Shown: piece after piece, positions 35,184 to 43,822 of the stretch
How positions within the stretch are numbered: position 1 is the stretch's first letter
Layout of the letters: every line of letters begins with the position of its first letter
Source of the DNA: Planctomycetia bacterium
GTDB taxonomy: Bacteria > Planctomycetota > Planctomycetia > Gemmatales > HRBIN36
Length of the DNA stretch: 64,000 nucleotides
Direction of reading: 5' to 3'
Assembly: GCA_016795155.1 (NCBI GenBank)
Contig: JAEUIE010000044.1
Span: 62,001 to 126,000 of the forward strand
Translations under genes and position numbers: made by a program
Notes under the pieces: generated by a model
Database searches by the model: none
What the model was told of the DNA's origin: nothing
Seen by the model: only the letters and a program-made list of their open reading frames with translations

Positions 35184-37178
35184 ATGTGCCATGTTTGTGC
35201 TTTGCTTAGCCTTCTAATCCCAAGTCTGCTGCTGGCTGCTGACCCACCAGGACAGGTTTTCTCTCCCCCTCGATTGCCTGCAGATGGCAGACTGAAGCCC
35301 TATCACCTGGATCGCCCTTTCCAGTTCGCTGCTGACTACTCTTCTAAAGAAGCCTGGGAGAAGCGTGCCGCAACACTCAAGACACAACTGCTCGTTTCGC
35401 TTGGCCTGTACCCCATGCCAGAGAAGACACCTCTCAATGCTGTAGTTCATGGCAAGATTGACAAGGGCGATTACACCATCGAAAAAGTCTACTTTGCCAG
35501 CCTGCCGGGACATTATGTCTGTGGCAACCTGTATCGGCCCAAGAAGGTGTCAGGCAAACTGCCGGTGGTACTAAACCCGCATGGCCATTTTGCTGAAGGC
35601 CGGTTCACCCGCGAATCAGATGCCACGGTCAAACGCGATCTGGCTTCCAAGGGTGAAGAACGGGAAAGCGGCGCTCGTTATCCCCTGCAAGCCGCTGCGG
35701 TCGGCATCTGCAGGCTAGGTTGCATTGTCTTCCATTACGATATGGTAGGCTACGCCGATACGACACAACCCATTCCGCATCGTGTGGGTTTTAATGCATT
35801 GCAGGCTGAGTTGCGACTGCAAAGCTTTCTAGGACTGCAAACCTGGAACAGCATTCGCGCCCTCGATTTCGTCTGCGAATTGCCTGATGTAGACAACAGC
35901 AGGATCGGCGTCACCGGGGCCAGTGGCGGAGGCACGCAAACCTTCCTGCTCTGTGCACTTGATCCCAGGCCCACTGTCTCGTTCCCTGCAGTCATGGTCT
36001 CAGCCAACATGCAGGGCGGTTGCATCTGCGAAAATGCCTCGCTGCTTCGGGTAGGCACCAACAATGTTGAAATCGCTGCCCTCTTCGCACCCAAGCCACA
36101 AGCCATGACCGGCGCCGATGATTGGACCAAAGACATTGAAACCCGCGGTTTGCCTGAACTCAAAAAGATTTACGGCCTGTATGATGCTGCTGACAAGGTG
36201 AATGCAAAATACTATTCCTTCCCTCACAACTACAACCAGGTGAGCCGGGAAATAATCTATGCCTGGTTCAATGAACATCTGAAACTGGGCCACACGGGTT
36301 CGCTCAAGGAAAAACCTTTTGAGCCTGTGAATCCCAAAGAACTCAGCGTATTTGATACGGAACATCCGAGGCCGAAAGACTGGTTACCCGCAGATCGTTT
36401 GCAGGAAACGATGACCGCGGCCAGCGAAGCACAGTTAAAAGCAGTTAAAACAAGAGACGCGAAAGAATACCGTCAATTGCAATACACTGCCCTCTCTGCT
36501 ATTTGCCAGACGAGTTACCCTGCACCCGGAACGACGATTGCCAAGCAACTCGGATTCGACCAGCGTGAAGGCTATTCCATCTGGAAAGGCACCCAGTCGC
36601 GAAAAGGCACCGAGGATGAAATCCCAATGGTAGCGATCGTTCCTGACAAGGCAAAACAATCAGGCGTCGCCGTGGTCTGGGCATCCGCTAACGGCAAAGC
36701 CTCTCTGTTCAAAGAGGATGGCACTCACACCGACAAAGTGCAGGCTCTGCTCGATAGCGGCGCTGCGGTAATCGGTGCCGATGTCTTCATGACGGGCGAA
36801 TGGCACCTGCCCGGCAAGCCAACGCCGCTGCCCATGGTGCCTCAGAAATACCACAAGGATATTCCCTTCCTCGGTTACTGGCTCGGTTATAACCGCAGCA
36901 TTCCTGCACAACGGGCCCATGATCTTCTCAGCGTCATCGCCCATCTGAAGCAACGCAAAGATGTCAAGGAAGTCTGGCTCATTGATGCAGGTGGCGCCAG
37001 CCCGTGGGCTAACATCGCTGCCATCCTTGCTGGTGACAAATTAAGTAAAGCCACCTTGCAGACTGATGAGATTGATTTCAGCAAAGTGAATTCGCCTGAA
37101 CACCCCATGTTGCTGCCGGGTGGATTGAAGTATTTCCGCGATCAGGGGTTCTGGCAAAGTGGAAGTGCAAAACAGTGA
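35184..37178 (+). CDS. Exported alpha/beta-hydrolase, acetylxylan-esterase-like
   Basis: 664 residues from the ATG at 35184. The signal peptide is MCHVCALLSLLIPSLLLAAD. The first half (about 90-370) is an alpha/beta-hydrolase of the acetylxylan esterase/dienelactone-hydrolase-like type with nucleophile motif GVTGASGGGTQTF (Ser in G-A-S-G-G) and an upstream oxyanion segment NPHGHFAEGR. A His near SFPHNYNQVSRE could complete the triad. The second half (about 400-650) is a second, weaker hydrolase-like region without an obvious GxSxG (AGGASPWANIAAIL in its place), probably inactive. Carbohydrate deacetylation in the periplasm is inferred. It overlaps the next gene by 4 bp. Confidence 0.85.
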   Translation: MCHVCALLSLLIPSLLLAADPPGQVFSPPRLPADGRLKPYHLDRPFQFAADYSSKEAWEKRAATLKTQLLVSLGLYPMPEKTPLNAVVHGKIDKGDYTIEKVYFASLPGHYVCGNLYRPKKVSGKLPVVLNPHGHFAEGRFTRESDATVKRDLASKGEERESGARYPLQAAAVGICRLGCIVFHYDMVGYADTTQPIPHRVGFNALQAELRLQSFLGLQTWNSIRALDFVCELPDVDNSRIGVTGASGGGTQTFLLCALDPRPTVSFPAVMVSANMQGGCICENASLLRVGTNNVEIAALFAPKPQAMTGADDWTKDIETRGLPELKKIYGLYDAADKVNAKYYSFPHNYNQVSREIIYAWFNEHLKLGHTGSLKEKPFEPVNPKELSVFDTEHPRPKDWLPADRLQETMTAASEAQLKAVKTRDAKEYRQLQYTALSAICQTSYPAPGTTIAKQLGFDQREGYSIWKGTQSRKGTEDEIPMVAIVPDKAKQSGVAVVWASANGKASLFKEDGTHTDKVQALLDSGAAVIGADVFMTGEWHLPGKPTPLPMVPQKYHKDIPFLGYWLGYNRSIPAQRAHDLLSVIAHLKQRKDVKEVWLIDAGGASPWANIAAILAGDKLSKATLQTDEIDFSKVNSPEHPMLLPGGLKYFRDQGFWQSGSAKQ

Positions 37179-38173
37179 AAACCGCATGTGGCCTATTGCT
37201 ATTGGCAACAACGTGCCTGCTCGCTGTATCCACCCCAGGCAGCGGCGACGACATCCTCACCGGCGGCATCAAGCTCATTCCCATTCAGACTCCCACAGGC
37301 ACCTTCAAAGTCTGGACCAAACGTGTAGGCAACAACCCGCGCATCAAAGTGTTGCTGCTGCATGGCGGGCCGGGTTGCACCCATGAATACTTCGAAGCCT
37401 GCGACAGTTACTTCCCCGGCGAGAACATCGAGTATTACTACTACGATCAACTGGGTTCCTATTACAGCGATCAGCCTGACAAACCTGAGTTGTGGGATAC
37501 CGCACGCTTTGTGGAAGAAGTGGAACAGGTACGCCAGGCGTTGAAACTCGATAAGAGCAACTTCTATCTTCTCGGCCACTCCTGGGGCGGCATCCTGGCG
37601 ATGGAATATGCACTGAAGTACCAACAGAATCTAAAAGGCCTGATCATCTCGAACATGATGGCCAGCATACCTGCCTACAACGACTATGCACAAAGAGTGT
37701 TGATGCCCAATATGGATCAGAAGGCCCTGGCTGAAATCAAACAACTGGAAGAAAAAGGAGATTTTGAGAAGCCTCGCTACATGGAACTGCTGATACAGCA
37801 TCATTACGTTCATCATGTGTTGCGACTGCCCGCGGAACAATGGCCCGATCCGGTCAACCGCACCTTCAAACATCTGAACCAGAAGATTTATGTGCTGATG
37901 CAAGGCCCCAGTGAACTCGGCGCTAGTGGTAAACTCGTGAAGTGGGATCGCACCGCTGACCTTTCTAAAATTACTGTACCTACGCTTACGATCGGAGCAC
38001 AACACGACACGATGGACCCGGAGCACATGAAGTGGATGTCCACCCAGGTAAAGAACGGCCGATATCTCCACTGTCCTAAAGGTAGCCACATGGCGATGTA
38101 CGATGATCAGAAAACGTGGTTTGCAGGCGTGATTAAGTTCGTCAAGGATGTGGATACTAATGGCAAACCGTAG
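37175..38173 (+). CDS. Proline-iminopeptidase-like alpha/beta-hydrolase, exported
   Basis: 332 residues starting at GTG (37175), which overlaps the previous stop as GTGA. It has a signal peptide (about 1-24, MKTACGLLLLATTCLLAVST). The proline iminopeptidase family signature is present: oxyanion motif LLHGGPGCTHEYFE, nucleophile GHSWGGILAMEYAL, and a terminal His in PKGSHMAMYDD, with an Asp in GAQHDTMDPEHM. These enzymes remove N-terminal proline or hydrolyse related amides and esters. Coupled to the upstream esterase, so the two exported hydrolases probably act in the same compartment and perhaps on related substrates. Confidence 0.9.
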   Translation: MKTACGLLLLATTCLLAVSTPGSGDDILTGGIKLIPIQTPTGTFKVWTKRVGNNPRIKVLLLHGGPGCTHEYFEACDSYFPGENIEYYYYDQLGSYYSDQPDKPELWDTARFVEEVEQVRQALKLDKSNFYLLGHSWGGILAMEYALKYQQNLKGLIISNMMASIPAYNDYAQRVLMPNMDQKALAEIKQLEEKGDFEKPRYMELLIQHHYVHHVLRLPAEQWPDPVNRTFKHLNQKIYVLMQGPSELGASGKLVKWDRTADLSKITVPTLTIGAQHDTMDPEHMKWMSTQVKNGRYLHCPKGSHMAMYDDQKTWFAGVIKFVKDVDTNGKP

Positions 38174-38295
38174 CTCAACTTGAAAATGCACCAGCTTGGG
38201 TTGGGTTTCTTGCTCGAACAAACGAAGATTTCTTGACACCGATTTGCGATGCCGCGAGCATGGACAGCAGACAAACATACTGTGGTTGCAATACT

Positions 38296-38808
38296 ATGTC
38301 GACGTCAAAAGCATCTGACTTTCGGGGACATGCAATATTCCTGGTCATTGGTTCGGCGATTGTCTTGTTCTTCCTTTCGACCGCTTTTCAAGTAGCCGTT
38401 TGGGAACTTCGCCACGTATACCAATCCGGAAAATACGGGAGACTCTCAGGGCTATCGTCCATGTTCTTCGATATGTTCGGGCACCGCCCAGACTGCTATT
38501 TGATGATGGTCATTTTCTGGTTATGGTGGCCTATGGTTGGCGTACTCATATCTTGCCTCAGCCGCTCGGCCGACAATTTCGCACAGACATTTATCTATGG
38601 GTTTGCCTATTGTTGGCTGCTTGTCGCTATTGTCCTTACTTATATGGCGTTTCTTTGCGTGTTTCCGATGATGGTGATCCTATTGAGGGATATCGACGGA
38701 ACTCCGCAATACATGTGGATCGTCTCGATGATATCTTGGATGATACCATTCTCAATCCTGATTTTTGCAGTTGTTAGCTCGCTTCGTTATCGAAGCAGAA
38801 CTAGCTAA
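38296..38808 (+). CDS. Membrane protein of unknown function
   Basis: 170 residues from the ATG at 38296 (MSTSKASDFRGHAIFL). Hydrophobic segments at about 12-35, 68-90, 98-130 and 140-163 suggest four or five membrane helices. There are no charged catalytic-looking motifs. A longer frame starting at 38233 is possible but its N-terminus looks non-coding. The family is not recognised. It lies alone between the hydrolase pair and an unknown minus-strand gene. Confidence 0.55.
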   Translation: MSTSKASDFRGHAIFLVIGSAIVLFFLSTAFQVAVWELRHVYQSGKYGRLSGLSSMFFDMFGHRPDCYLMMVIFWLWWPMVGVLISCLSRSADNFAQTFIYGFAYCWLLVAIVLTYMAFLCVFPMMVILLRDIDGTPQYMWIVSMISWMIPFSILIFAVVSSLRYRSRTS

Positions 38809-38868
38809 GAATCTTAACCACATGTGGGTATCACCGTTTCGGTAATCCGACCAGAACTCATACCACTT

Positions 38869-39579
38869 CTACTTGAATATTAGATGATCTGCACAACCAG
38901 CTTGTTCGAGAATAAACTCAGGTTCCCGGTCTACCGCAAGCCATGTTGCAACATCATTATTAATACGTTGGGGTGCCCACGCGACGATGAAATGTATTTG
39001 GCACAATTCACCCTGATTCAAGTTTGGAATGGGGACAGACAGTCCATCCGCGAGATATATCACCGTATCTAGTCCAAAGACAGTCTGTAGGTGTGCTGGC
39101 AGTCTTTCACCGCGCTTTGCACGCCCTGCTAGAGTTTCTCCATCCTGGGTACCGATTGTTACGCGAGTAGAAGATGTCTCCCATGTCTGCGCATCTAAAC
39201 ATTCACCAGATTCTGGGCCATTGGTGGCATCTACAGGCAACTGCGTCCATCTGCAAGCGATAGATAGATTGTCGATAGATTCTAAAGCTCGCACTCTTAT
39301 GACAAATGCTTCGTACCCATCTACCACACCAAAGCGAGGCTCCGGCAAAGGCAACACTACCTGGAGAATTTCAACCTCAACATGTTTATTCTTAGACGAG
39401 TAGACAAAAGCACCGCTCGGTAGTACTCGAACAGCTACGCCTTTGTCATCGAGTACGTTGCCATTGGAAGTATGAACCGTCATACTTAAACTACCCAGGG
39501 GAGTGCGAATACAAGGTGTGCTGGCATTGATTTTAGCGTCAATACCGGCTGGAAATAGCAACACAATATTTACCCCCAA
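38869..39579 (-). CDS. Unknown protein, start uncertain, possibly truncated
   Basis: About 236 codons on the minus strand ending at 38869. The frame reads like a beta-rich soluble protein (VEVEILQVVLPLPEPRFGVVDGYEAFVIRV). There is no good start: a TGA lies directly before a TTG at 39579, and the first in-frame ATG is 33 codons in. Either a TTG/GTG start is used or the true 5' end was lost. The neighbouring region contains a nitrilase-tail relic (39652-39731), which favours past rearrangement here. No family recognised and no signal peptide. Confidence 0.5.
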   Translation of the reverse strand: MGVNIVLLFPAGIDAKINASTPCIRTPLGSLSMTVHTSNGNVLDDKGVAVRVLPSGAFVYSSKNKHVEVEILQVVLPLPEPRFGVVDGYEAFVIRVRALESIDNLSIACRWTQLPVDATNGPESGECLDAQTWETSSTRVTIGTQDGETLAGRAKRGERLPAHLQTVFGLDTVIYLADGLSVPIPNLNQGELCQIHFIVAWAPQRINNDVATWLAVDREPEFILEQAGCADHLIFK

Positions 39580-39651
39580 TCAGCTTGCTCTTAACTTATA
39601 ATCAGCAGTTATTCTCAAAAGGTCATATCAGCTAGTCAACCAAATTGCACT

Positions 39652-39731
39652 TACCTATGCTCCTCATACCGCTCCGGCACAAACAGTTTCGCCAATAAGC
39701 CCGAGGTCAAAGCCATATCGATTTCCTGCAG
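39652..39731 (-). pseudogene. Relic of a nitrilase-gene 3' end
   Basis: Directly after the SDR stop codon the minus strand still encodes LQEIDMALTSGLLAKLFVPE then RYEEHR and a TAA. This aligns without gaps to the last 26 residues of the intact nitrilase-family gene at 40608-41405 (VEDIDIALATGLLAKRFAPE then RYQEAG), with 15 of 26 identical. No other nitrilase sequence remains between here and the SDR gene. It is therefore the tail of a lost paralogue. Confidence 0.8.
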
Positions 39732-39738
39732 ACTCTGC

Positions 39739-40524
39739 CTACAGCACATAACCACCATCTACCAGCAAATCCGTCCCCGTGATAAACGTCGATTCATCTG
39801 AGCAGAGGAACAGGATGGCTGCTACTACATCTGCCACCTCTGCAAACTTGCCGCCCATGTCTGCTGCTAATTTTGAATATGCTGCCTCTTCCGAGCCCAT
39901 CTGCTGGACAATATCGTTGAAAAATGGCATCGATGTCCACATTGGTGTTTTGACTCCTGCGGGACAAACGGCGTTAACACGTATCGCCCAGCTTTGATCG
40001 CGACACTCCTTGGCTGCTACTCTGGTCAGCATGCACAAGGCAGCCTTGCTGGCAGAGTAGGCTGCTGCACCACCTGCAGCCTTAATCCCCGATGCGGAAG
40101 AGACATGAACAATGCTGCCACCCGACGCTTTCATCATCTGGATTGCCAGCTTGGTTCCCAGAAAGGCGCCATCGAGATTGATTGACATCACGCGCCGCCA
40201 ATCTGCCAGTGACATTGCATCAATCGGTGCTCCTGCTGATACCCCTGCACTGTTCACCAGGATATCCAGCCTGCCAAAATCCCGCATGACATAATCTAAG
40301 AGGGCAGACCAACTCGTTTCATCTGTAACATCCAGGCGATGTGCAAAAGCCGAAGGTCCCGCAGCAACTGCCGTCGCCTGGGCATTCGCTTCATGAATGT
40401 CTGCACAGATAACCTTGGCACCTTCGAGTGCCAAATGTCTTGCAACACCTTGTCCAATACCCGAACCAGCACCTGTTATAATTGCCATGCGATCTGCGAA
40501 ACGATTTCTGTTATTGGATGACAT
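39739..40524 (-). CDS. Short-chain dehydrogenase/reductase
   Basis: 261 residues. Classical SDR: cofactor motif T17-GAGSGIG24, NSAGVS, catalytic Ser about 143 (VSSASG), Y156-SASK160, and the C-terminal FITGTDLLVDGGY typical of 3-oxoacyl-ACP-reductase-like members. An acidic residue after the second strand (ADIHEA) suggests NAD rather than NADP. The ATG at 40524 is chosen because GGAGG lies 8 nt upstream. The substrate is unknown. Its neighbours are the nitrilase-family gene upstream on the same strand and a nitrilase-tail relic immediately downstream, so SDR and nitrilase genes were probably once part of a repeated unit. Confidence 0.92.
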   Translation of the reverse strand: MSSNNRNRFADRMAIITGAGSGIGQGVARHLALEGAKVICADIHEANAQATAVAAGPSAFAHRLDVTDETSWSALLDYVMRDFGRLDILVNSAGVSAGAPIDAMSLADWRRVMSINLDGAFLGTKLAIQMMKASGGSIVHVSSASGIKAAGGAAAYSASKAALCMLTRVAAKECRDQSWAIRVNAVCPAGVKTPMWTSMPFFNDIVQQMGSEEAAYSKLAADMGGKFAEVADVVAAILFLCSDESTFITGTDLLVDGGYVL

Positions 40525-40607
40525 GAACAGTACTTCCTCCATGATTCCAAGTGATGCGTAACCACGATGTTGTAAGTATCATGTCAAGCCATATTCCACT
40601 AGTCAAA

Positions 40608-41405
40608 TCACCCAGCCTCTTGATACCGCTCTGGCGCGAACCGCTTCGCCAACAATCCCGTGGCCAAGGCAATATCGATGTCCTCCACCAGAACACCCTC
40701 TTCGCCGTAAGGCAAATAAGCCTGACACTCGCCACTGGGTGCAATCAGGCTGGTGGCAGCTTCCTGGTATCGCAAGGAATAGTTCACGCTAGCAAAGTAA
40801 ATAGTGTTCTCCCTGCTCCGCATCATCATGGCTTTTTCGTAATAGGGGTTATCGACCGCACCCCACTGGGTTAGCAATCTGCCCACTTGTTCGGTGCCAG
40901 TGTGCTGCGGATGAAAAACGATATGTGCCCCGCGGACTGCGGCCCAGCGTACCGTCTCTGGATATCGCCAGCCTTCATGGCAGATGGCGATGCCGAACTT
41001 TAGACCATTGATTTCAAACAGTCGCCTGGTGTTGCCGGGGATGTAGTTTTGATCTTCGCTGGGATCGAGCTGGTTCTTGGTCTGCCAGCCTAACAGTTTG
41101 CCTTGTTGATCATGCACATAAGCAGCAATCTGCGAACCTTGAGGCGTCGGTCGTTCCATGCAAACGATGCTGGCCAGATGAAATCGTCGGGATAAATCGG
41201 CGACATCGTTCAACGCTCTGTCATGATCCTGCTGGCTGAAGTCGGGAACATCGAAATCCAAACCACGCAGCCCAGGCAGGTAAGCTTCCGGAAAACAGAT
41301 GATCTCCGCCTGCTGCTTTGCTGCCTGCTGCATCAGGCGGCTGATCTTCTCCAGCCCATCGCCTATAGATGTCGCAATGCGAGGGGAACCGAGGGCGATT
41401 TTCAT
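40608..41405 (-). CDS. Carbon-nitrogen hydrolase (nitrilase superfamily)
   Basis: 265 residues from the ATG at 41405. The catalytic triad of the superfamily is in place: E40 (CFPEAYLPG), K110 (WQTKNQLDPSED) and C142 (GIAICHEGWRYPE). These enzymes hydrolyse amides, carbamoyl compounds or nitriles; no finer assignment is possible. Cytoplasmic, no signal peptide. The SDR gene follows on the same strand after 83 bp. A partial paralogue of its 3' end survives beyond the SDR gene. Confidence 0.93.
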   Translation of the reverse strand: MKIALGSPRIATSIGDGLEKISRLMQQAAKQQAEIICFPEAYLPGLRGLDFDVPDFSQQDHDRALNDVADLSRRFHLASIVCMERPTPQGSQIAAYVHDQQGKLLGWQTKNQLDPSEDQNYIPGNTRRLFEINGLKFGIAICHEGWRYPETVRWAAVRGAHIVFHPQHTGTEQVGRLLTQWGAVDNPYYEKAMMMRSRENTIYFASVNYSLRYQEAATSLIAPSGECQAYLPYGEEGVLVEDIDIALATGLLAKRFAPERYQEAG

Positions 41406-41560
41406 GGAATTCACGACGTAACTGCCTGGAAATAGTCAGGATATTGCCCGGAGAGTCAATACTGCACAACTTCCGCAAAAAACCTAAGATGTTGACATAT
41501 CTCTCTCAACAATGACTAATCAGCCAGCCCGATACTGGCGACCTGTTTCTGGAGCTATCC

Positions 41561-42670
41561 ATGTCTTACACATCCATTACCCGTCTATTTGGCCTGGGGC
41601 TGACGCCGGGCAAACTTCGTGGCTTGCAACGCATCAGCCATCCGAATGGCACACTGACCATGGTGGCACTCGATCAGAATTCCTCCATGATCAACATGAT
41701 GAAGGATGCCCTCAAGAAGAAGGGACAGGATCGCGAGCCTACTTTTGAAGAAGTGGTGGAAGCCAAGATTGATTTGTGCCGCAGCTTCGGCGCCCAGGGT
41801 TCAGCGGTTTTGATTGATGCCTACTATGGCGTAGCCAATTTCATCGCCACCGGTGCTATCGGTCGCAATTCCGGCTTGCTGGTGCGTGTGGAAAAATCGG
41901 GTGGCCCCAAGAACAGTGTCGATGCCCCCATCACCGAACTGGAACCGGGCCTTTCGGTTGCCAAGATTAAGCGATTGGGTGCTGATGCGGTCAAACTGCT
42001 CGCTCCGTTTGAACCGGATGAATTCGACAGTGCCGAAAAGCAGTTTGCCTTCGTTGAGAAGATTTACAACGAATGCAAAGCGAATGACATCCTGCTTCTG
42101 CTGGAACCAGTCAGCTTCCCGTTCAAGCAGAACGGACAAAAGGAAGACAAAAAGAGCAAGACTTATCTTGATCGCAAGGCACGAGCAGTCATCGAAGGTG
42201 CCCGCATCCTTAGTGGCATGTGCGATGTCTTCAAATCCGAGTTCCCAGGAACCCTGGGCCATGAGTCTGACAGCAAGCTGCAGGAAAACCTGCACGCTCT
42301 CAACGAAGCCAGCAAGACCCCTTGGGTTCTTCTCTCCGCTGGTGTAGATTTCCCAGATTACAAGAAGCAGGTAGAGATGGCTGTCAAAGCCGGTGCCAGC
42401 GGTGTGCTCGGCGGCCGCGCTTTCTGGAAGGAATTCTTCACCTTCCCGAACCGGGAAGAAAGCCTGAAGTTCGCCAGGAGCGAAGGCGCGAACCGTGTGA
42501 AACAGATTCAGGAAATTGTGATGGGCCAAGGCAAGCCTTGGTATAGCCGGTATGGCCTGACCGCTCAGTGCTTCGAGAACATCCGCGCTGGCGAAGGCTG
42601 GCACTTCCGCTATGGTGGACTGGAAGATGCTGTTGCCAAGTCAGCGGTGAAGGCCGGGGAAGTGTACTAA
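41561..42670 (+). CDS. LacD-like class I aldolase (tagatose-1,6-bisphosphate aldolase family)
   Basis: 369 residues. TIM-barrel aldolase of the LacD/DeoC-type class I group: VALDQNSSM in the first strand, AVLIDAYYGV, a substrate-binding GADAVKLLAPFEPDE, LLLEPVSFP, and the C-terminal part WVLLSAGVDFPDYKKQVEMA then GASGVLGGRAFWKE. A Schiff-base lysine is expected in the VFKSEFPG segment, which matches the family position. The likely reaction is cleavage of a ketohexose phosphate or sulfo-sugar phosphate to dihydroxyacetone phosphate and an aldehyde; the exact sugar is open. Single-gene unit followed by a strong hairpin at 42683-42709. Confidence 0.88.
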   Translation: MSYTSITRLFGLGLTPGKLRGLQRISHPNGTLTMVALDQNSSMINMMKDALKKKGQDREPTFEEVVEAKIDLCRSFGAQGSAVLIDAYYGVANFIATGAIGRNSGLLVRVEKSGGPKNSVDAPITELEPGLSVAKIKRLGADAVKLLAPFEPDEFDSAEKQFAFVEKIYNECKANDILLLLEPVSFPFKQNGQKEDKKSKTYLDRKARAVIEGARILSGMCDVFKSEFPGTLGHESDSKLQENLHALNEASKTPWVLLSAGVDFPDYKKQVEMAVKAGASGVLGGRAFWKEFFTFPNREESLKFARSEGANRVKQIQEIVMGQGKPWYSRYGLTAQCFENIRAGEGWHFRYGGLEDAVAKSAVKAGEVY

Positions 42671-42682
42671 GCTCGATTTCAA

Positions 42683-42709
42683 TTCCCTCGTCCGTTTTGG
42701 ACGAGGGAA
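42683..42709 (+). terminator. Hairpin terminator after the aldolase gene
   Basis: Perfect 11-bp stem TTCCCTCGTCC / GGACGAGGGAA with loop GTTTT, 12 bp after the aldolase stop codon. No T-run follows (AATCC), so it may protect the 3' end or terminate with Rho help. Confidence 0.7.
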
Positions 42710-42753
42710 AATCCTGGCATAGTAAATCGTATTGGTTTGATTCGAGCAACTAC

Positions 42754-43095
42754 ATGTCAACCAATGAACCAGCAGTTAGCAAATCAACTGCTTGGGAAAG
42801 GATTCGGTTCCTTCAACGTTTGAGCATGTTCCTTTATTTTGGTGCTATCCCCGGAATACTTCTTCTCTCAATCGTGCTGGGATTCATCTCCAAGCAAGTG
42901 CTTGGATTAGATATAAGTATCTTTATAATCGGCATTCCTTGGGCTATCGCCATCATCAGCACAAACACCCTGTTGTATGTTTGTAAATGTCCTGATTGCT
43001 CAAAACCATTCTTCGTTAAGAATACTACTTTGTGGCATGGCTTTTTCTGGGGCCGACGTACTTGCATCCATTGCAGCGCTAGTAAACCGGCCTAA
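42754..43095 (+). CDS. Small membrane protein with zinc-ribbon-like cysteines
   Basis: 113 residues from the ATG at 42754. Two membrane helices (about 25-47 and 54-76) are followed by a short soluble tail with two CxxC pairs, C79-PDC82 and C104-IHC107, spaced like a zinc ribbon. The stop codon TAA at 43093-43095 coincides with the start of a 66-bp sequence that is repeated at the end of the ParE-type toxin gene (43820-43885). Family not recognised. Confidence 0.6.
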   Translation: MSTNEPAVSKSTAWERIRFLQRLSMFLYFGAIPGILLLSIVLGFISKQVLGLDISIFIIGIPWAIAIISTNTLLYVCKCPDCSKPFFVKNTTLWHGFFWGRRTCIHCSASKPA

Positions 43096-43157
43096 TCCTG
43101 CACAAACCCAATCCGCCCTTTCTTGACCGGTTTGGGCGGTGGTTCCATGAGTTGCCG
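43092..43157 (-). pseudogene. Relic of an ORF6N-gene 3' end
   Basis: The minus strand encodes RQLMEPPPKPVKKGRIGFVQ-D-stop, which matches the last 21 residues of the ORF6N protein at 43819-44340 with one change (Lys for Gln). The homology stops sharply at the Arg codon; further upstream there is an in-frame stop. The DNA is about 90 percent identical to 43819-43884. With the full ORF6N gene, these two copies flank the antitoxin/ParE pair. Confidence 0.85.
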
Positions 43158-43223
43158 AGTGTTTTATCAATTCGACTACCCTCGCCCCTGGGCCAAGGGT
43201 AGTATGGTGTAGCGAGGAATAAC

Positions 43224-43505
43224 ATGAATACTTCTGCTACAGAACTCACGCGATTTCATGATTTTGTGTCCACCCTGCTGGCACAAGGCAGAGCAGGTTT
43301 GTTGCCTGAAGATGTATTGGATGCCTGGCGAGAGGAACATCCTCGTGATGATGAACACGAATTAAATGATGGGCTTGATGATGAGCAAGCAGTTCTGGAA
43401 GCGATAGCCGAGCGCGATGCTGGCCACCGAGGCACACCGGTCGATGAAGTGATGGAACGGATCAGTCGAGAATTTGGACTTCACAATCCAAGAAAACCAT
43501 CATGA
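43224..43505 (+). CDS. Putative antitoxin of a ParE-type pair
   Basis: 93 residues, strongly acidic. A helical N-terminus (ELTRFHDFVSTLLAQGR) and LLPEDVLDAWREEHP resemble the small antitoxin/addiction-module partners found before ParE-like toxins; the later half includes TPVDEVMERISREFGL. It overlaps the toxin gene by 4 bp (ATGA), a typical toxin-antitoxin arrangement. The DNA-binding part, if any, is not clear. The antitoxin role is inferred from position and charge. Confidence 0.8.
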   Translation: MNTSATELTRFHDFVSTLLAQGRAGLLPEDVLDAWREEHPRDDEHELNDGLDDEQAVLEAIAERDAGHRGTPVDEVMERISREFGLHNPRKPS

Positions 43506-43822
43506 AGTTGCCCATTGCTATTCATCAGAAAGCACAGAGCGATATCGTTAAAATTCTAAAGTGGCTGAGAAAGCGATCCATTTCAGGCAGTCAACGCTGG
43601 TTTGTGGCATTGAATCTTGCAATTGAATGGGTTAGCGATAATCCACATTCTCCGCCATTTGCCAGTGAACCATTGTTGGCGCAACTTAAAGTACGAGAGA
43701 AACTGTTTAAGACTCGAATGGGGCGAACTTATGGCATGCTTTATACCATCGAGCATGAAGGAGTACTCATCCTTCGAATTCGCGGACCGCGACAACGACC
43801 TATCAATCGTCCAATACTCTAA
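43502..43822 (+). CDS. ParE/RelE-type toxin
   Basis: 106 residues, basic. It has the RelE/ParE fold pattern: an N-terminal strand and helices (AIHQKAQSDIVKILKWLRKR, then QRWFVALNLAIEWVSDNP), and strands at the C-terminus with conserved Arg/Gly (TRMGRTYGMLYTIEHEGVLI then LRIRGPRQRP). ParE relatives inhibit DNA gyrase and RelE relatives cleave mRNA on the ribosome; sequence alone does not separate them here. It is coupled to the upstream antitoxin. Its stop overlaps the stop of the convergent ORF6N gene. Confidence 0.85.
   Translation: MKLPIAIHQKAQSDIVKILKWLRKRSISGSQRWFVALNLAIEWVSDNPHSPPFASEPLLAQLKVREKLFKTRMGRTYGMLYTIEHEGVLILRIRGPRQRPINRPIL

Noticed and set aside
34897-35217. 106-codon frame between pheT and the esterase
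   Set aside because: Largely the translation of the palindromic repeat at 34972-35051; no family features.
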